The notes beneath the pieces are model-generated. The model was given only the letters and a program-made list of their open reading frames with translations, did not search any database and was not told where the DNA came from. DNA of 34,684 bases from contig WTFV01000004.1 in the NCBI GenBank assembly GCA_011523845.1, forward strand, positions 1-34,684, in the 5' to 3' direction. Numbering within the stretch: the first letter of the stretch is position 1; each line of letters begins with the position of its first letter. The position numbers and the translations under genes were made by a program. This DNA is from Acidobacteriota bacterium. Lineage in GTDB: Bacteria > Acidobacteriota > Vicinamibacteria > Vicinamibacterales > UBA8438. Below are positions 1-9,071 of this stretch, in pieces.

Positions 1-45
1 CACGGACATGGGTCTACAGCGCGTAATCGTTGACGAATCCCAGCA

Positions 46-74
46 CGTGGCACCCGAAGATTTAGGCGTGGCAC
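46..74. repeat. paired CGTGGCAC direct repeats upstream of drmD
   Basis: The octamer CGTGGCAC occurs at 46-53 and again at 67-74, exactly 21 bp apart, which is two helical turns. The pair lies about 80 bp upstream of the drmD start, where a regulator site would be expected. I see no convincing sigma-70 promoter in positions 1-153. The TGGCAC element recalls a sigma-54 -24 box, but no matching -12 element follows. Chance repetition is possible in GC-rich DNA. Confidence 0.25.
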
Positions 75-153
75 AGCACTAGTCGGCTGCGATGGCGCAC
101 CAGGAGGATTACTCGGACGCGCGCAGCGAGCCGCGGCTTGAGCATTCCCGCGC

Positions 154-3100
154 ATGAACAGCTCGTCGCCCACGACCCTTCCCGAACGGACGCCGCGCGT
201 GGGCGAGTTGGTGCATGTCCGCTCGCGACAATGGCTTGTCGAGGAGGTGGTCGACCCGCCCGCACGGGGCGAGTCGGCGCGCGTACGTCTCGCGTGTGCC
301 GACGACGACGCCCAGGGGCAGTCGCTGGAGGTCTTCTGGGACTACGAGATCGACCGGTGGATTCTGGAGGACGAGGGCTGGGCCGGACTCGCCGAGAAGG
401 GATTCGACCCGCCGCGCTACTTCGCCGCGTTCTTCAATACGTTGCGGTGGCACTGCACCACAGCGACGGACGCCAACCTGTTCCAGGCCCCGTTCCGGGC
501 CGGCATCACGATTGACGCCTACCAGATGGAGCCGCTGCGCAAGGCCCTGCGGCTGCCGCGCGTCAATCTCTTCATCGCCGATGACACGGGTCTCGGCAAG
601 ACCATCGAGGCAGGCCTGATCGCCCGCGAGCTGCTCCTGCGCCGCAAGGCGAAGAAGATCGTCGCCGCCGTGCCGCCGTCCGTGCTCGAGCAGTGGAAGA
701 GCGAGCTGGAGGATCGTTTCGGGCTGGTCTTCGTCATCCTCGACCGGGGCTACGTTTCCAGGATGCGCCGCGAGCGCGGCTTCGGCGTCAACCCCTGGCG
801 CACCCACAGCCGCTTCCTGGTCTCCCACAACCTGCTGATCGATCCCGCCTACGCCGACCCAATGCGCGAGTGGCTGGGGTCGATGTCGCCCGGCAGTCTG
901 TTGATTCTCGACGAGGCCCACCACGCGGCGCCGTCCTCCGGCGGGCGCTACGGCATCGAGACGAAGTTCACCCGCGCCGTTCGCGATCTTTCGGAGCGTT
1001 TCGAGCACCGGCTGTTCCTGTCCGCAACACCGCACAACGGCCACTCGAACAGCTTCTCCACGTTGCTGGAACTGCTCGATCCGTACCGCTTCACGCGCGG
1101 CGTCCCGGTGCGGGGCAAGCGCGCCCTCGAGGACGTGATGGTCCGCCGTCTGAAAGAGGACCTCCGCGAGATCCAGGGCGGGTTTCCGAAACGGAACGTC
1201 GAGCGGATCGAGATCGCCGGCCTTCCCGACGATGCGCCCGAGCTCGAGCTGTCCCGCCTGCTCGACGAGTACCGCACGACCCGGGAGAAGCGGCATGCAG
1301 GCGCGTCCGGCAGGGCGCGGGCCGCGGCCGGGCTGCTCGTCGTCGGGTTGCAGCAGCGGTTGCTGTCGTCCATCGAGGCGTTCGCGCGCAGCCTCAAGGT
1401 GCATCGCAGGACCGTCGAGCGCCATTGGGAGAAGTCGCAACAGGCCGCGGACGGTCCGGATGCGGCGGCCGCGAGCGCCGAAGAGGCTCGGGATGCATCG
1501 GCACCGAGCGCCGGAGGCCATCTGAATGCGGCCCGGAGCGCCGGAAACGCTCCGGACGAAACGGCCTCGAGCGCCGGCGACCCGGTCCGCTTCCTGAAGC
1601 CGCCGGATGCCGACGACGAACGCGCCGACTGGACAGGCGAGGAAATCGAGGCCGAGGAGAAGGAACAGATCGAGGCCATCACCCTGGCAGCCGAGGTCGC
1701 AGGGCCGGCCGGTGCCGATGCCGCGCTCTGGGCTCGCGAGCAGCACCTTCTCGACCGAATGCAGGCAATCGCCGAGGAGACCCGGCACCCGCCCGACGCC
1801 AAGACCCGCCGGCTCATCGACTGGATTCGCGAGCACCAGTGTTCGGAACTGCCGCCGTTCGGGCAGAGACCCACGGGAAGTGCCCCGCCGCGTTGGAACG
1901 CCCGCCGCGTGCTTGTCTTCACGGAGAACCGCGAGGGGACGAAGCGCTATCTTCGGGACGTGCTCGAGCAGGCCATCGAATTCGCGGACCGGGCGGAAGA
2001 ACGCATCGAGGTCATCGACGGGCTGACGAGCGGCCCCCGACGCAAGGAGATCCAGCGCCGCTTCAATGCCGACCCCGCGAAGGATCCTCTGCGCATTCTC
2101 ATCGCCACGGATGCCGCCCGCGAGGGTCTCAACTTCCAGGCCCACTGCGCCGACCTCTTCCACTTCGACCTGCCCTGGAACCCGGGCCGCATCGAGCAGC
2201 GCAACGGCCGGATAGACCGCAAGCTGCAGCCGGCACGCGAGGTCAACTGCCACTACTTCGTGCTGCCGCAGCGGAAGGAGGATCGGGTCCTGGAGGTGCT
2301 CGTCAAGAAGACGGAGACCATCAAGCGGGAGCTCGGCAGCCTGGCCAAGGTGATCGACGATGACGTGGAGCGCCGTCTGCGGAACGGCATCCGCCACCGG
2401 GACGCCGACGACCTGCGGCGCGCCATCGAAGCGGCGGATCTGGACGAGGCGAAGAAGCGCGCGACCGCGGAAGAGCTCGAGGCCGCCCGCGACCGGCAGA
2501 GCCATCTCGACGCGCAGATCGAACGTTGCCGCAACCTCCTCGGTGCTTCGCGGGCGTGGACGGGCTTCGCGCCAACTCCTTTCCGCGATGCCCTGTCGTG
2601 TTCGCTGGAACTGCTGGACGCGCCGCCGCTGGCCGAGGGTCGGGACGAGGCGGGCCGTACGGTGTGGACCCTTCCGCCGCTCGAACGGCGCGCCGCCACG
2701 GACCCGAGCTGGACGGCGACCCTGGACACGCTCCGCGCGCCGCGCCGGATCGATCAGAAGCTTGCCGACTGGCGCCGGGACGCGCCTATCCGCCCGATCG
2801 TCTTCGAGGACGCTGGGGAACTGAGCGAGGACACCGTCCACCTCCACCTGGAGCAGCGGCTCGCCCAACGTCTGTTGGCCCGGTTCCGGGCGCAGGGATT
2901 CGTCTATCACGACCTGTCGCGGGCCTGCTTGGTGCAGGCGAAGGACTCGATCCCCCGCGTGATCCTGCTCGGCCGTCTGTGTCTGTTCGGCCGGCAGGCG
3001 GAGCGCCTGCACGAGGAGCTGGTGCCGGTTGCCGCGCGGTGGACCGACCCGGCGCAGCGCCGGTCGTCGCTCCGGGCCTACGCCCGTGAAGCCGAAACGC

Positions 3101-3555
3101 GTTCCCTGGCGCTGCTCGACGAGGCGCTCGGTGGCGACGGGAGACCGAACGAGGTGATCCGGGACCGGCTGGTGGCCGGGGCGGCGCGCGATATCGACGA
3201 GCTTCGCCCGCAGCTCGAACCGCGCGCCCTGGAACTGGCGGCTATCGCGGAACGGCGTCTGGCCGAGCGGGGCGAACGCGAGAGCCGGGAGCTGCACGAC
3301 ACTTTGCAGCGCCAGCGCCAGCGCGTGGTCGCGGAACTCGAACGGCGCGAAGCGGATTACGAGCAGCTCGCCCTGGCGTTCAAGGAGGGGGAGATGCGCC
3401 AGCTCGACGCCGACATGCGGCACTGGCGCCGGCGACTCGCTCAGTTCGAGCGCGACCTGGAACGCGAGCCGGCGCGCATCCGCGAGTTCTACGCGGTTCG
3501 TGCGCGACGGGTCGAGCCGGTCGGCCTCGTCTACCTGTGGCCGGAGACGAACTGA
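154..3555 (+). CDS. drmD: DISARM SNF2-family helicase DrmD
   Basis: This 1133-residue protein is a Swi2/Snf2-type superfamily 2 ATPase, the DrmD type that marks class 1 DISARM anti-phage systems. Walker A (DTGLGKT) lies near residue 143 and the DEAH-type box (LDEAHH) near residue 252. The C-terminal RecA lobe carries AREGLNFQ and the arginine-finger segment RIEQRNGRIDR at about residues 650-690. Between the lobes is a low-complexity Ala/Ser/Gly insert. The last 250 residues are rich in charged helices, probably coiled coil. The ATG at 154 gives a natural N-terminus for the family (acidic leader, then an ERTPRVGELVHVRSRQW-like segment), although the ribosome site is weak. DrmD is thought to work with the DrmA/DrmB complex on incoming phage DNA. 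Here the next DISARM gene, drmMI, is separated from it by a toxin-antitoxin pair. The family assignment is firm; the role is by homology. Confidence 0.9.
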   Translation: MNSSSPTTLPERTPRVGELVHVRSRQWLVEEVVDPPARGESARVRLACADDDAQGQSLEVFWDYEIDRWILEDEGWAGLAEKGFDPPRYFAAFFNTLRWHCTTATDANLFQAPFRAGITIDAYQMEPLRKALRLPRVNLFIADDTGLGKTIEAGLIARELLLRRKAKKIVAAVPPSVLEQWKSELEDRFGLVFVILDRGYVSRMRRERGFGVNPWRTHSRFLVSHNLLIDPAYADPMREWLGSMSPGSLLILDEAHHAAPSSGGRYGIETKFTRAVRDLSERFEHRLFLSATPHNGHSNSFSTLLELLDPYRFTRGVPVRGKRALEDVMVRRLKEDLREIQGGFPKRNVERIEIAGLPDDAPELELSRLLDEYRTTREKRHAGASGRARAAAGLLVVGLQQRLLSSIEAFARSLKVHRRTVERHWEKSQQAADGPDAAAASAEEARDASAPSAGGHLNAARSAGNAPDETASSAGDPVRFLKPPDADDERADWTGEEIEAEEKEQIEAITLAAEVAGPAGADAALWAREQHLLDRMQAIAEETRHPPDAKTRRLIDWIREHQCSELPPFGQRPTGSAPPRWNARRVLVFTENREGTKRYLRDVLEQAIEFADRAEERIEVIDGLTSGPRRKEIQRRFNADPAKDPLRILIATDAAREGLNFQAHCADLFHFDLPWNPGRIEQRNGRIDRKLQPAREVNCHYFVLPQRKEDRVLEVLVKKTETIKRELGSLAKVIDDDVERRLRNGIRHRDADDLRRAIEAADLDEAKKRATAEELEAARDRQSHLDAQIERCRNLLGASRAWTGFAPTPFRDALSCSLELLDAPPLAEGRDEAGRTVWTLPPLERRAATDPSWTATLDTLRAPRRIDQKLADWRRDAPIRPIVFEDAGELSEDTVHLHLEQRLAQRLLARFRAQGFVYHDLSRACLVQAKDSIPRVILLGRLCLFGRQAERLHEELVPVAARWTDPAQRRSSLRAYAREAETRSLALLDEALGGDGRPNEVIRDRLVAGAARDIDELRPQLEPRALELAAIAERRLAERGERESRELHDTLQRQRQRVVAELERREADYEQLALAFKEGEMRQLDADMRHWRRRLAQFERDLEREPARIREFYAVRARRVEPVGLVYLWPETN
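1456..1587 (+). repeat. degenerate ~11-residue repeat inside drmD
   Basis: Four imperfect copies of a 30-33 bp in-frame unit lie in the DrmD linker between the two helicase lobes. They encode variants of xxDAxxxSAxx, each containing the core gagcgccg/Ser-Ala (or Gly). All copies keep the reading frame, so the tract can expand or shrink without breaking the protein. It probably forms a flexible linker. Confidence 0.5.
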
Positions 3556-3599
3556 TGAAGCGACCGATGTCCGCTCCGGCACAATGCCCTGCACGCCGG

Positions 3600-3628
3600 T
3601 TGCGCGGGCGGCGGGGTTCTCTGATAGC
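3600..3628 (+). promoter_or_regulatory. weak candidate promoter for the Phd/PIN pair
   Basis: TTGCGC at 3600-3605 and GATAGC at 3623-3628 are separated by 17 bp, about 30 bp upstream of the antitoxin start at 3661. Both boxes are poor matches to sigma-70 consensus. The call rests mainly on position in the 105-bp gap after drmD. A GAAGGGTG Shine-Dalgarno-like stretch at about 3648-3655 precedes the antitoxin ATG. Confidence 0.25.
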
Positions 3629-3660
3629 CTTGGTCATCCTCAGGCCCGAAGGGTGCGAAC

Positions 3661-3894
3661 ATGCATCAGGTCAGCGTCCACGAAGCCAAGACCCATCTCT
3701 CCCGGCTGCTGCGCCGGGCCACCGCGGGAGAGGATGTCGTCATCACCCGGTCCGGGCGGCTCGTGGTCCGTCTCGTGCCGGTCGAAGAGGACCGGCCCGT
3801 GTTCGGTATCGACGAGGGACGTTTCGTAGTGCCCGACGATTTCGACGATCCGCTCGACGAGGAGTTGCTGCGTGCGTTCGAGGGGCGCGAATGA
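3661..3894 (+). CDS. Phd/YefM-family antitoxin
   Basis: The 77-residue protein begins MHQVSVHEAKTHLSRLLRRA, the classic Phd/YefM N-terminal fold, followed by a VVITRSGRLVVRLVP strand pair typical of the DNA-binding dimer domain. The acidic C-terminal tail (DDFDDPLDEELL) is the usual toxin-wrapping segment. It sits 60 bp upstream of a PIN-domain gene, the standard antitoxin-first order. Members of this family repress their own operon, alone and with the toxin. The pair interrupts the drmD-drmMI run, so it may stabilise the island or be a later insertion. Confidence 0.88.
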   Translation: MHQVSVHEAKTHLSRLLRRATAGEDVVITRSGRLVVRLVPVEEDRPVFGIDEGRFVVPDDFDDPLDEELLRAFEGRE

Positions 3895-3954
3895 GCGAGT
3901 GTCGGGAGCGGCACGCATCGATGTCGGCCCGGCCGACGGCAACCAGGCCAGGAC

Positions 3955-4353
3955 GTGAAGTTCCTCCTCGATACGCACTGCTGGCTCTGGCTTCAGACCG
4001 AACGCAGTCGCTTCGACGCTGATCTTCCGGAGACGCTCTCCGCGGCAGCGTCGCGGCGCTGCCTCTCCGCGGCGAGCGCCTGGGAAATCGCGATCAAGCA
4101 CGCGATCGGGAAACTCCCGCTACCCGAACCCCCAGCCGTCTACGTCCCTGAACGCATGCGCATGAATCGGGTTCAGGGGCTTGCGATTACACATGTTCAT
4201 GCACTCGCCGTAGCTGCTCTGCCTCTGCACCATCGCGACCCGTTCGACCGTGTCCTGGTCGCCCAGGCCCGGACGGAAGGGATGACGCTGATCACCGCGG
4301 ATGCGTCGTTCGAGCACTACGACGTCCCGATGATCCGCATTCGGCGGGCGTAG
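3955..4353 (+). CDS. PIN-domain ribonuclease toxin (VapC-like)
   Basis: This 132-residue PIN-domain protein is the expected toxin partner of the upstream Phd/YefM-like antitoxin. The metal-binding acidic residues are visible: Asp6 in LLDTHCW, Glu in SAWEIAIK, and Asp pairs in HRDPFDR and ITADASF. The length is normal for the family. The GTG start at 3955 was chosen because the protein then begins with the first PIN strand (MKFLLDTH); in-frame ATG alternatives upstream are absent. The likely activity is Mg-dependent cleavage of tRNA or other RNA when the antitoxin is degraded. It ends 5 bp before the drmMI start, so the pair is probably co-transcribed with drmMI. Confidence 0.88.
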   Translation: MKFLLDTHCWLWLQTERSRFDADLPETLSAAASRRCLSAASAWEIAIKHAIGKLPLPEPPAVYVPERMRMNRVQGLAITHVHALAVAALPLHHRDPFDRVLVAQARTEGMTLITADASFEHYDVPMIRIRRA

Positions 4354-4358
4354 ACGAC

Positions 4359-7300
4359 ATGGCGAAGCCGGACCCGAACATCGCCGCCCACCTGGAGTGG
4401 ATCGGATTCGTGCGGCCCACCGGTCTCGTCGTTTCCGCGCCGGCCCTCGACAGGGCAGGTGCGGTGCTCGATCGGCGGGACGTCGAAGGGCAGCGGCTGC
4501 TTCGTGAATGCGCCGACGAGCGCTGCTTCGCTTCGATGGACGAGCCACAACCCTGGTTGCCGGACTTCCGGGCCTTCGCTGCCGCCGTGCTGGGCTGGAG
4601 CTTCTCGCCGATAGGCTATGCAGGTACGGACGACGTGCCGATTCCCGCCGAGCTCGAAGCAACGGCGTCCAACTCAGGCGGGATTCTGCGCCCCGACCTC
4701 GCGGTACGCACGGAGCCGTTGCGGGGTGCGGCCGATGCGCCCCCCTGGCAGCTTCTCGTTCAGATCTGCGAGCCGGGCGAGGACTTCGACCGCGTCGCGC
4801 GCGCGGGGGACGGCCTCGAAGCGTCACCACACGGGCGCATGGAGCGCCTGTTGCGCCACACCGGCGTACCGGCGGGCCTGCTCTTCAACGGGCTTACGCT
4901 GCGCCTGGTCTCGGCGCCGCGCGGCGAGAGCTCGGGCTGGCTCGATTTTCGGGTGGCGGACATGGTCCAGACCGCCGGCCGGCCGATCTCGACCGCCATG
5001 CGCCTGCTGCTCCACGAGAGGCGGCTGCTGAGCCTGCCGCGCACGCAGCGCCTCGCGTCGCTGCTGGAGGACAGCCGCAAGTACCAGAACGAGGTCAGCG
5101 AGCGTCTGGCCCAGCAGGTGCTGCACGCGCTCTACGAGCTGCTGCGCGGCTTCCAGGCGGCGCACGATCTCTCGGGCCGCAAGCTGCTCAAGCAACCTCT
5201 GGACGACAGCCCGGACGACGTCTACCGCGGGCTGCTCACCCTCGTGCTCCGTCTCGTCTTTCTGCTCTACGCCGAAGAGCGGGACATGCTGCCGCAGGAT
5301 GCGACCTTCCTTCGCGCCTACTCGCTGGCAGCCCTGCACGCGCGGCTGCGGGAGGACGCGGCGCTGCGCCCGGACACGATGGACCAGCGCTACGGCGCCT
5401 ACGCGCAGCTTCTGGTCCTGTTCCGCATGGTCCACGACGGCGCCCGCTCGGGCGCGATGGCGCTGCCGCCGCGTCACGGCGCCCTGTTCGATCCCGACCG
5501 GTACCGCTTTCTGGAGAGCCGCGGCGCGGGCGGCGCGCGGCAGATCCACGAACGCGTCGAGCCGCCCTGGGTGCCCGACGGCACCATCTACCGAGTGCTG
5601 GAGAAGCTGCTCGTCCTGGACGGCGAGCGCATCTCCTACCGCGCCCTGGACGTCGAGCACATCGGCTCGGTCTACGAGACCATGATGGGGTTCCGGTTGG
5701 AGACGGCGACGGGCCGCTCCGCCGCGATCAGGGCCGCGAAGAAGCACGGCGCGCCGGCGACGGTGGATATCGAGGCGTTGCTACGCGAAGCGCCGGGCGG
5801 CCGCGCCAAGTGGATTCAGGACCGCACCGACCGCAAGCTCACCGAGCGGGTGAAGCAGACCGTGCGGGACGCGGACACTGTCGAGGCGCTGCATGCCGCC
5901 CTCGATCCGGTTATCGACAGAGAGGCGACGCCGGATCTCGTGCCCGCGGGCGCCATGGTGCTGCAGCCGAGCGAGGAGCGGCGGCGTTCCGGCTCGCACT
6001 ACACGCCCCGCGAGTTGACGGAGCCGATCGTCCGCACGGCGCTGGAACCGATATTCCGCCGGCTGTGGGATGGCGAGTCCTCGGCGCCGAACCGGGAAGG
6101 GGCGACCGTTGGCGAGAAGGCACGCCCGCCCCGGCCCGAACGGATTCTCGATCTCAGGGTCTGCGACCCGGCGATGGGCTCCGGGGCCTTCCTGGTCGAA
6201 ACGTGCCGGCAGCTCGCCGACGCGCTGATCGAAGCGTGGCGGGCGCACGATGCCGTGCCGGAGATTCCCGCCGACGAGAACGAAATCGTCTACGCCCGCC
6301 GCCAAGTCGCTCAACGCTGCCTCTACGGTGTGGACCGCAACCCCGTGGCCGTGGATCTCGCCAAGCTGTCGCTGTGGCTCATCACCCTGGCGAAGGATCA
6401 CCCGCTCACCTTCCTGGACCACGCCCTGCGCCACGGCGACTCCCTGGTCGGCCTGTCGCGCCGGCAGATCGAGGCGTTCCACTGGAAGGGAGACGCGCCG
6501 CAGTTCCAGGCCGGCTTCGAGGTCATGCGGATCCGCGAGCACTTGGCGAACATCGCGGCGCTCCGCGAACGCATCCGCGAGGCCGGCGAGGAGGTCTCCG
6601 ACCAGGAACGCCGCCTGTGGTGGCGCGACGCCCGCGAAGAGCTCGCCGAGGCCGGCGCCTTCGGCGATCTGGTGCTGGCCGCGTTCTTCGAGAAGGCGAA
6701 GGCGAAGGAGCGCGAGGCATTGCGCACGCAGCTCGCCGATGCGGTCGTTCGCGGCGAGACGCACCGCTACCGAAGCTGGCTCGCGGAGTTGCGGAACGCG
6801 GAGCCGCCGCTCGCGCCGTTCCATTGGGAGATCGAGTTTCCGGAGATCTTCGAGCGGGACAATCCAGGATTCGATGCGATCGTGGGCAACCCGCCGTTCG
6901 CGGGCAAGAACACGGTGGCGGCGGCCAACGTCGCCGGCTACCCCGACTGGCTCAAGCAGGTCCATGCCGGGAGCCACGGCAACGCCGATCAGGTGGCGCA
7001 CTTCTTCCGTCGCGCCTTCGATCTGGTCCGCCGGCACGGCGCCTTCGGCCTGATCGCCACCAACACCATCGCCCAGGGCGACACACGCTCCACCGGACTA
7101 CGGTGGATCTGCACGCACGGCGGCGAGATCTATCGGGCGCGGCGCCGGGTCCCGTGGCCCGGACTCGCAGCGGTGGTGGTCAGCGTGCTGCACGTCCACA
7201 AGGGTCCGTTCACCGGCGTGCGCGGCCTCGACGACGCCGTGACGGATCGGATCACCGCGTTTCTCTTTCACCGGGGTGGGCACGACGACCCGGCGCGGCT

Positions 7301-8504
7301 GGCGGCGAATGCCGGGAAGAGCTTCCAGGGCAGCATCGTGCTCGGCATGGGCTTCACCTTCGACGACACGGACAGGAAGGGGGTCGCCACGCCGCTCGCC
7401 GAGATGCGGCGGCTGATCGAAGAGAATCCGCGGATTCGGAAGACGGCCTTTCCCTACATCGGTGGCGAGGAGGTGAATACGAGCCCGACACACGCGCACC
7501 ACCGGTACGTCATCAACTTCCACGACTGGCCGTTGCGACGGGAGGACCTGGGCGAGCCTTGGGCGGGGGCGGACGACGATCGACGCCGCGACTGGCTCCG
7601 CAGAGGAATCGTGCCGCTGGACTATCCCGACCCGGTGGCCGCGGACTGGCCGAAGCTGCTGGCGATCGTCGAGGAAAGGGTGAAGCCGGAGCGGATGAAG
7701 GTGAAGGATCTTGGAGCAAGGACGGCGTGGTGGCGTTTCATTCGGCCCCGCCCCGAGCTGCATGCCGCCATCGCCGGCCTGGATCGGGTGCTGGTAACCC
7801 CTCAGACGTCCAACGTTCAGGCACTGGTCTTCCTGCCGGCAGAGATGGTGTTCAGTCACACGCTCATCGTTTTTCCGTTGGCTCGGTATGCTGCGTTCGC
7901 CTTGCTCCAATCTCGCTTCCACCAGACGTGGTCGGCGTTCTTGGGGCCGACGATGAAGGACGACCTCCACTATACGCCGTCCGATTGCTTCGAGACCTTT
8001 CCTTTCCCCGATCGTTGGGAGTCCCGTCCCGATCTCGAAGCCGTCGGCAGGACGTACTACGATTTCCGCGCGACGCTCATGGTTCGGAACGGCGAGGGTC
8101 TGACCAGGATCTACAACCGCTTCCACGACCGCCACGAAAACGATCCTGAGATCGCCACGCTACGCGAACTGCATGCCGCGATGGACCACGCCGTCCTCGA
8201 CGCCTACGGCTGGCGCGACATCCAGACCGACTGCGAGTTCATGCTCGACTACGAGATCGACGAGGAGGACTGGGGCGCCAGGAAGAAACCCTACCGCTGC
8301 CGCTGGCCGGACGACGTTCGCCACGAAGTCCTCGCGCGGCTGCTGGAGCTCAACGCCAAGCGCGCCGCCGAGGAAACCCGCGCCGGCAAGGCCGCGACAA
8401 GAGTGCTGGAGACGCCGCGCCGGTCGCCGGGCCGAGCGGTCCGGCACCAGTCCCGCGCCTCACGGGCGGCCGAGCCACGCTTCCGCTGGGGAGCCGACGA
8501 GTGA
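4359..8504 (+). CDS. drmMI: DISARM adenine-specific DNA methyltransferase DrmMI (Eco57I-like)
   Basis: The 1381-residue protein is a large class I SAM-dependent DNA methylase of the Eco57I / type IIG-like architecture found as DrmMI in class 1 DISARM. Motif I (CDPAMGSGAF) lies near residue 604 and the amino-methyltransferase motif IV (GNPPF) near residue 844, the form used by N6-adenine methylases. The roughly 550-residue N-terminal part is a helical region of the kind seen in such enzymes; no PD-(D/E)XK motif is obvious, so it is probably methylase only. The last third holds the target recognition region. The basic C-terminal tail (PRRSPGRAVRHQSRASR) is unusual. In DISARM the methylase marks host DNA as self. 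The ATG at 4359 follows the toxin gene by 5 bp. The methylated site cannot be read from the sequence. Confidence 0.9.
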   Translation: MAKPDPNIAAHLEWIGFVRPTGLVVSAPALDRAGAVLDRRDVEGQRLLRECADERCFASMDEPQPWLPDFRAFAAAVLGWSFSPIGYAGTDDVPIPAELEATASNSGGILRPDLAVRTEPLRGAADAPPWQLLVQICEPGEDFDRVARAGDGLEASPHGRMERLLRHTGVPAGLLFNGLTLRLVSAPRGESSGWLDFRVADMVQTAGRPISTAMRLLLHERRLLSLPRTQRLASLLEDSRKYQNEVSERLAQQVLHALYELLRGFQAAHDLSGRKLLKQPLDDSPDDVYRGLLTLVLRLVFLLYAEERDMLPQDATFLRAYSLAALHARLREDAALRPDTMDQRYGAYAQLLVLFRMVHDGARSGAMALPPRHGALFDPDRYRFLESRGAGGARQIHERVEPPWVPDGTIYRVLEKLLVLDGERISYRALDVEHIGSVYETMMGFRLETATGRSAAIRAAKKHGAPATVDIEALLREAPGGRAKWIQDRTDRKLTERVKQTVRDADTVEALHAALDPVIDREATPDLVPAGAMVLQPSEERRRSGSHYTPRELTEPIVRTALEPIFRRLWDGESSAPNREGATVGEKARPPRPERILDLRVCDPAMGSGAFLVETCRQLADALIEAWRAHDAVPEIPADENEIVYARRQVAQRCLYGVDRNPVAVDLAKLSLWLITLAKDHPLTFLDHALRHGDSLVGLSRRQIEAFHWKGDAPQFQAGFEVMRIREHLANIAALRERIREAGEEVSDQERRLWWRDAREELAEAGAFGDLVLAAFFEKAKAKEREALRTQLADAVVRGETHRYRSWLAELRNAEPPLAPFHWEIEFPEIFERDNPGFDAIVGNPPFAGKNTVAAANVAGYPDWLKQVHAGSHGNADQVAHFFRRAFDLVRRHGAFGLIATNTIAQGDTRSTGLRWICTHGGEIYRARRRVPWPGLAAVVVSVLHVHKGPFTGVRGLDDAVTDRITAFLFHRGGHDDPARLAANAGKSFQGSIVLGMGFTFDDTDRKGVATPLAEMRRLIEENPRIRKTAFPYIGGEEVNTSPTHAHHRYVINFHDWPLRREDLGEPWAGADDDRRRDWLRRGIVPLDYPDPVAADWPKLLAIVEERVKPERMKVKDLGARTAWWRFIRPRPELHAAIAGLDRVLVTPQTSNVQALVFLPAEMVFSHTLIVFPLARYAAFALLQSRFHQTWSAFLGPTMKDDLHYTPSDCFETFPFPDRWESRPDLEAVGRTYYDFRATLMVRNGEGLTRIYNRFHDRHENDPEIATLRELHAAMDHAVLDAYGWRDIQTDCEFMLDYEIDEEDWGARKKPYRCRWPDDVRHEVLARLLELNAKRAAEETRAGKAATRVLETPRRSPGRAVRHQSRASRAAEPRFRWGADE

Positions 8505-8573
8505 ACGCTAGGCGACTGATGCGGCCGAAATCATGTGCTGGCCGATCGACGGTGGCGCCGGAGGTCTTCACCG

Positions 8574-9071
8574 ATGGATGAGGCCATTCTGACCGACAAC
8601 GACCGCAAAGCCGAGCTATCGTTCGCCTACATCGCAGCGCTTGCTGCCCACGCGGGATATACCTGTCAGCGAGGCCCGCAGCCGGACGTAGCGAGCGTCG
8701 ACGCCACGATTCGCTCGGGCGACGCAAGCTGCACCCAGTTCGATGTCCAGCTCAAGGCGACATCAGCCCCCAGCCGGGGGACGGACGGTCTGCGCTTCAG
8801 GCTGTCGAGGAAGAACTACAACGACCTGGTCGCCGATCGCACGACGCCGCTCCTGCTGATCGTGCTCGAATTACCGGCGGCGGACGCCGACTGGTTGGAG
8901 TGCACCGTCGAACACCTGACGATGCGGCGCTGCGGCTGGTGGGCGTCGTTGTCCGGGCGCGCCCCGACGGACGGGGAGACGACAACGATTGTCATTCCGG
9001 AGGCTCAGCGCATCGGGGCGTCAGGGATGGCGCCTCTGATGGCGGTAGCGCGAGGAGAGACGCATGAATGA
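8574..9071 (+). CDS. DUF4365 domain protein
   Basis: This 165-residue protein resembles the DUF4365 family. It has an N-terminal helix, then FDVQLKATS, a hydrophobic LSRKNYNDL segment, PLLLIVLELP, and a late C-W-A-S-L-S-G stretch. The D-x-Q-x-K arrangement resembles the core of a restriction-endonuclease-like (PD-(D/E)XK) fold, but nuclease activity is only inferred. The start at 8574 is fixed by a near-perfect Shine-Dalgarno, GGAGGT at 8560-8565, eight bases upstream; a possible upstream start would bypass it. Its end overlaps the next gene by 8 bp, so the two are very likely translated together and may act as one unit. Confidence 0.7.
   Translation: MDEAILTDNDRKAELSFAYIAALAAHAGYTCQRGPQPDVASVDATIRSGDASCTQFDVQLKATSAPSRGTDGLRFRLSRKNYNDLVADRTTPLLLIVLELPAADADWLECTVEHLTMRRCGWWASLSGRAPTDGETTTIVIPEAQRIGASGMAPLMAVARGETHE

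Noticed and set aside
46..80. Sigma-54 promoter before drmD
   Set aside because: TGGCAC resembles the -24 element, but no TTGC-type -12 element follows at the right spacing in either copy.
109..3594. A 1161-residue open frame on the minus strand across drmD
   Set aside because: It is the antisense shadow of a high-GC gene. It has Arg/Leu/Gln-rich, motif-free sequence, whereas the plus strand carries full helicase motifs.
4508..8149. A 1213-residue frame on the plus strand inside drmMI
   Set aside because: It is an out-of-frame Arg/Ala/Gly-rich shadow; the methylase motifs lie in the other frame.
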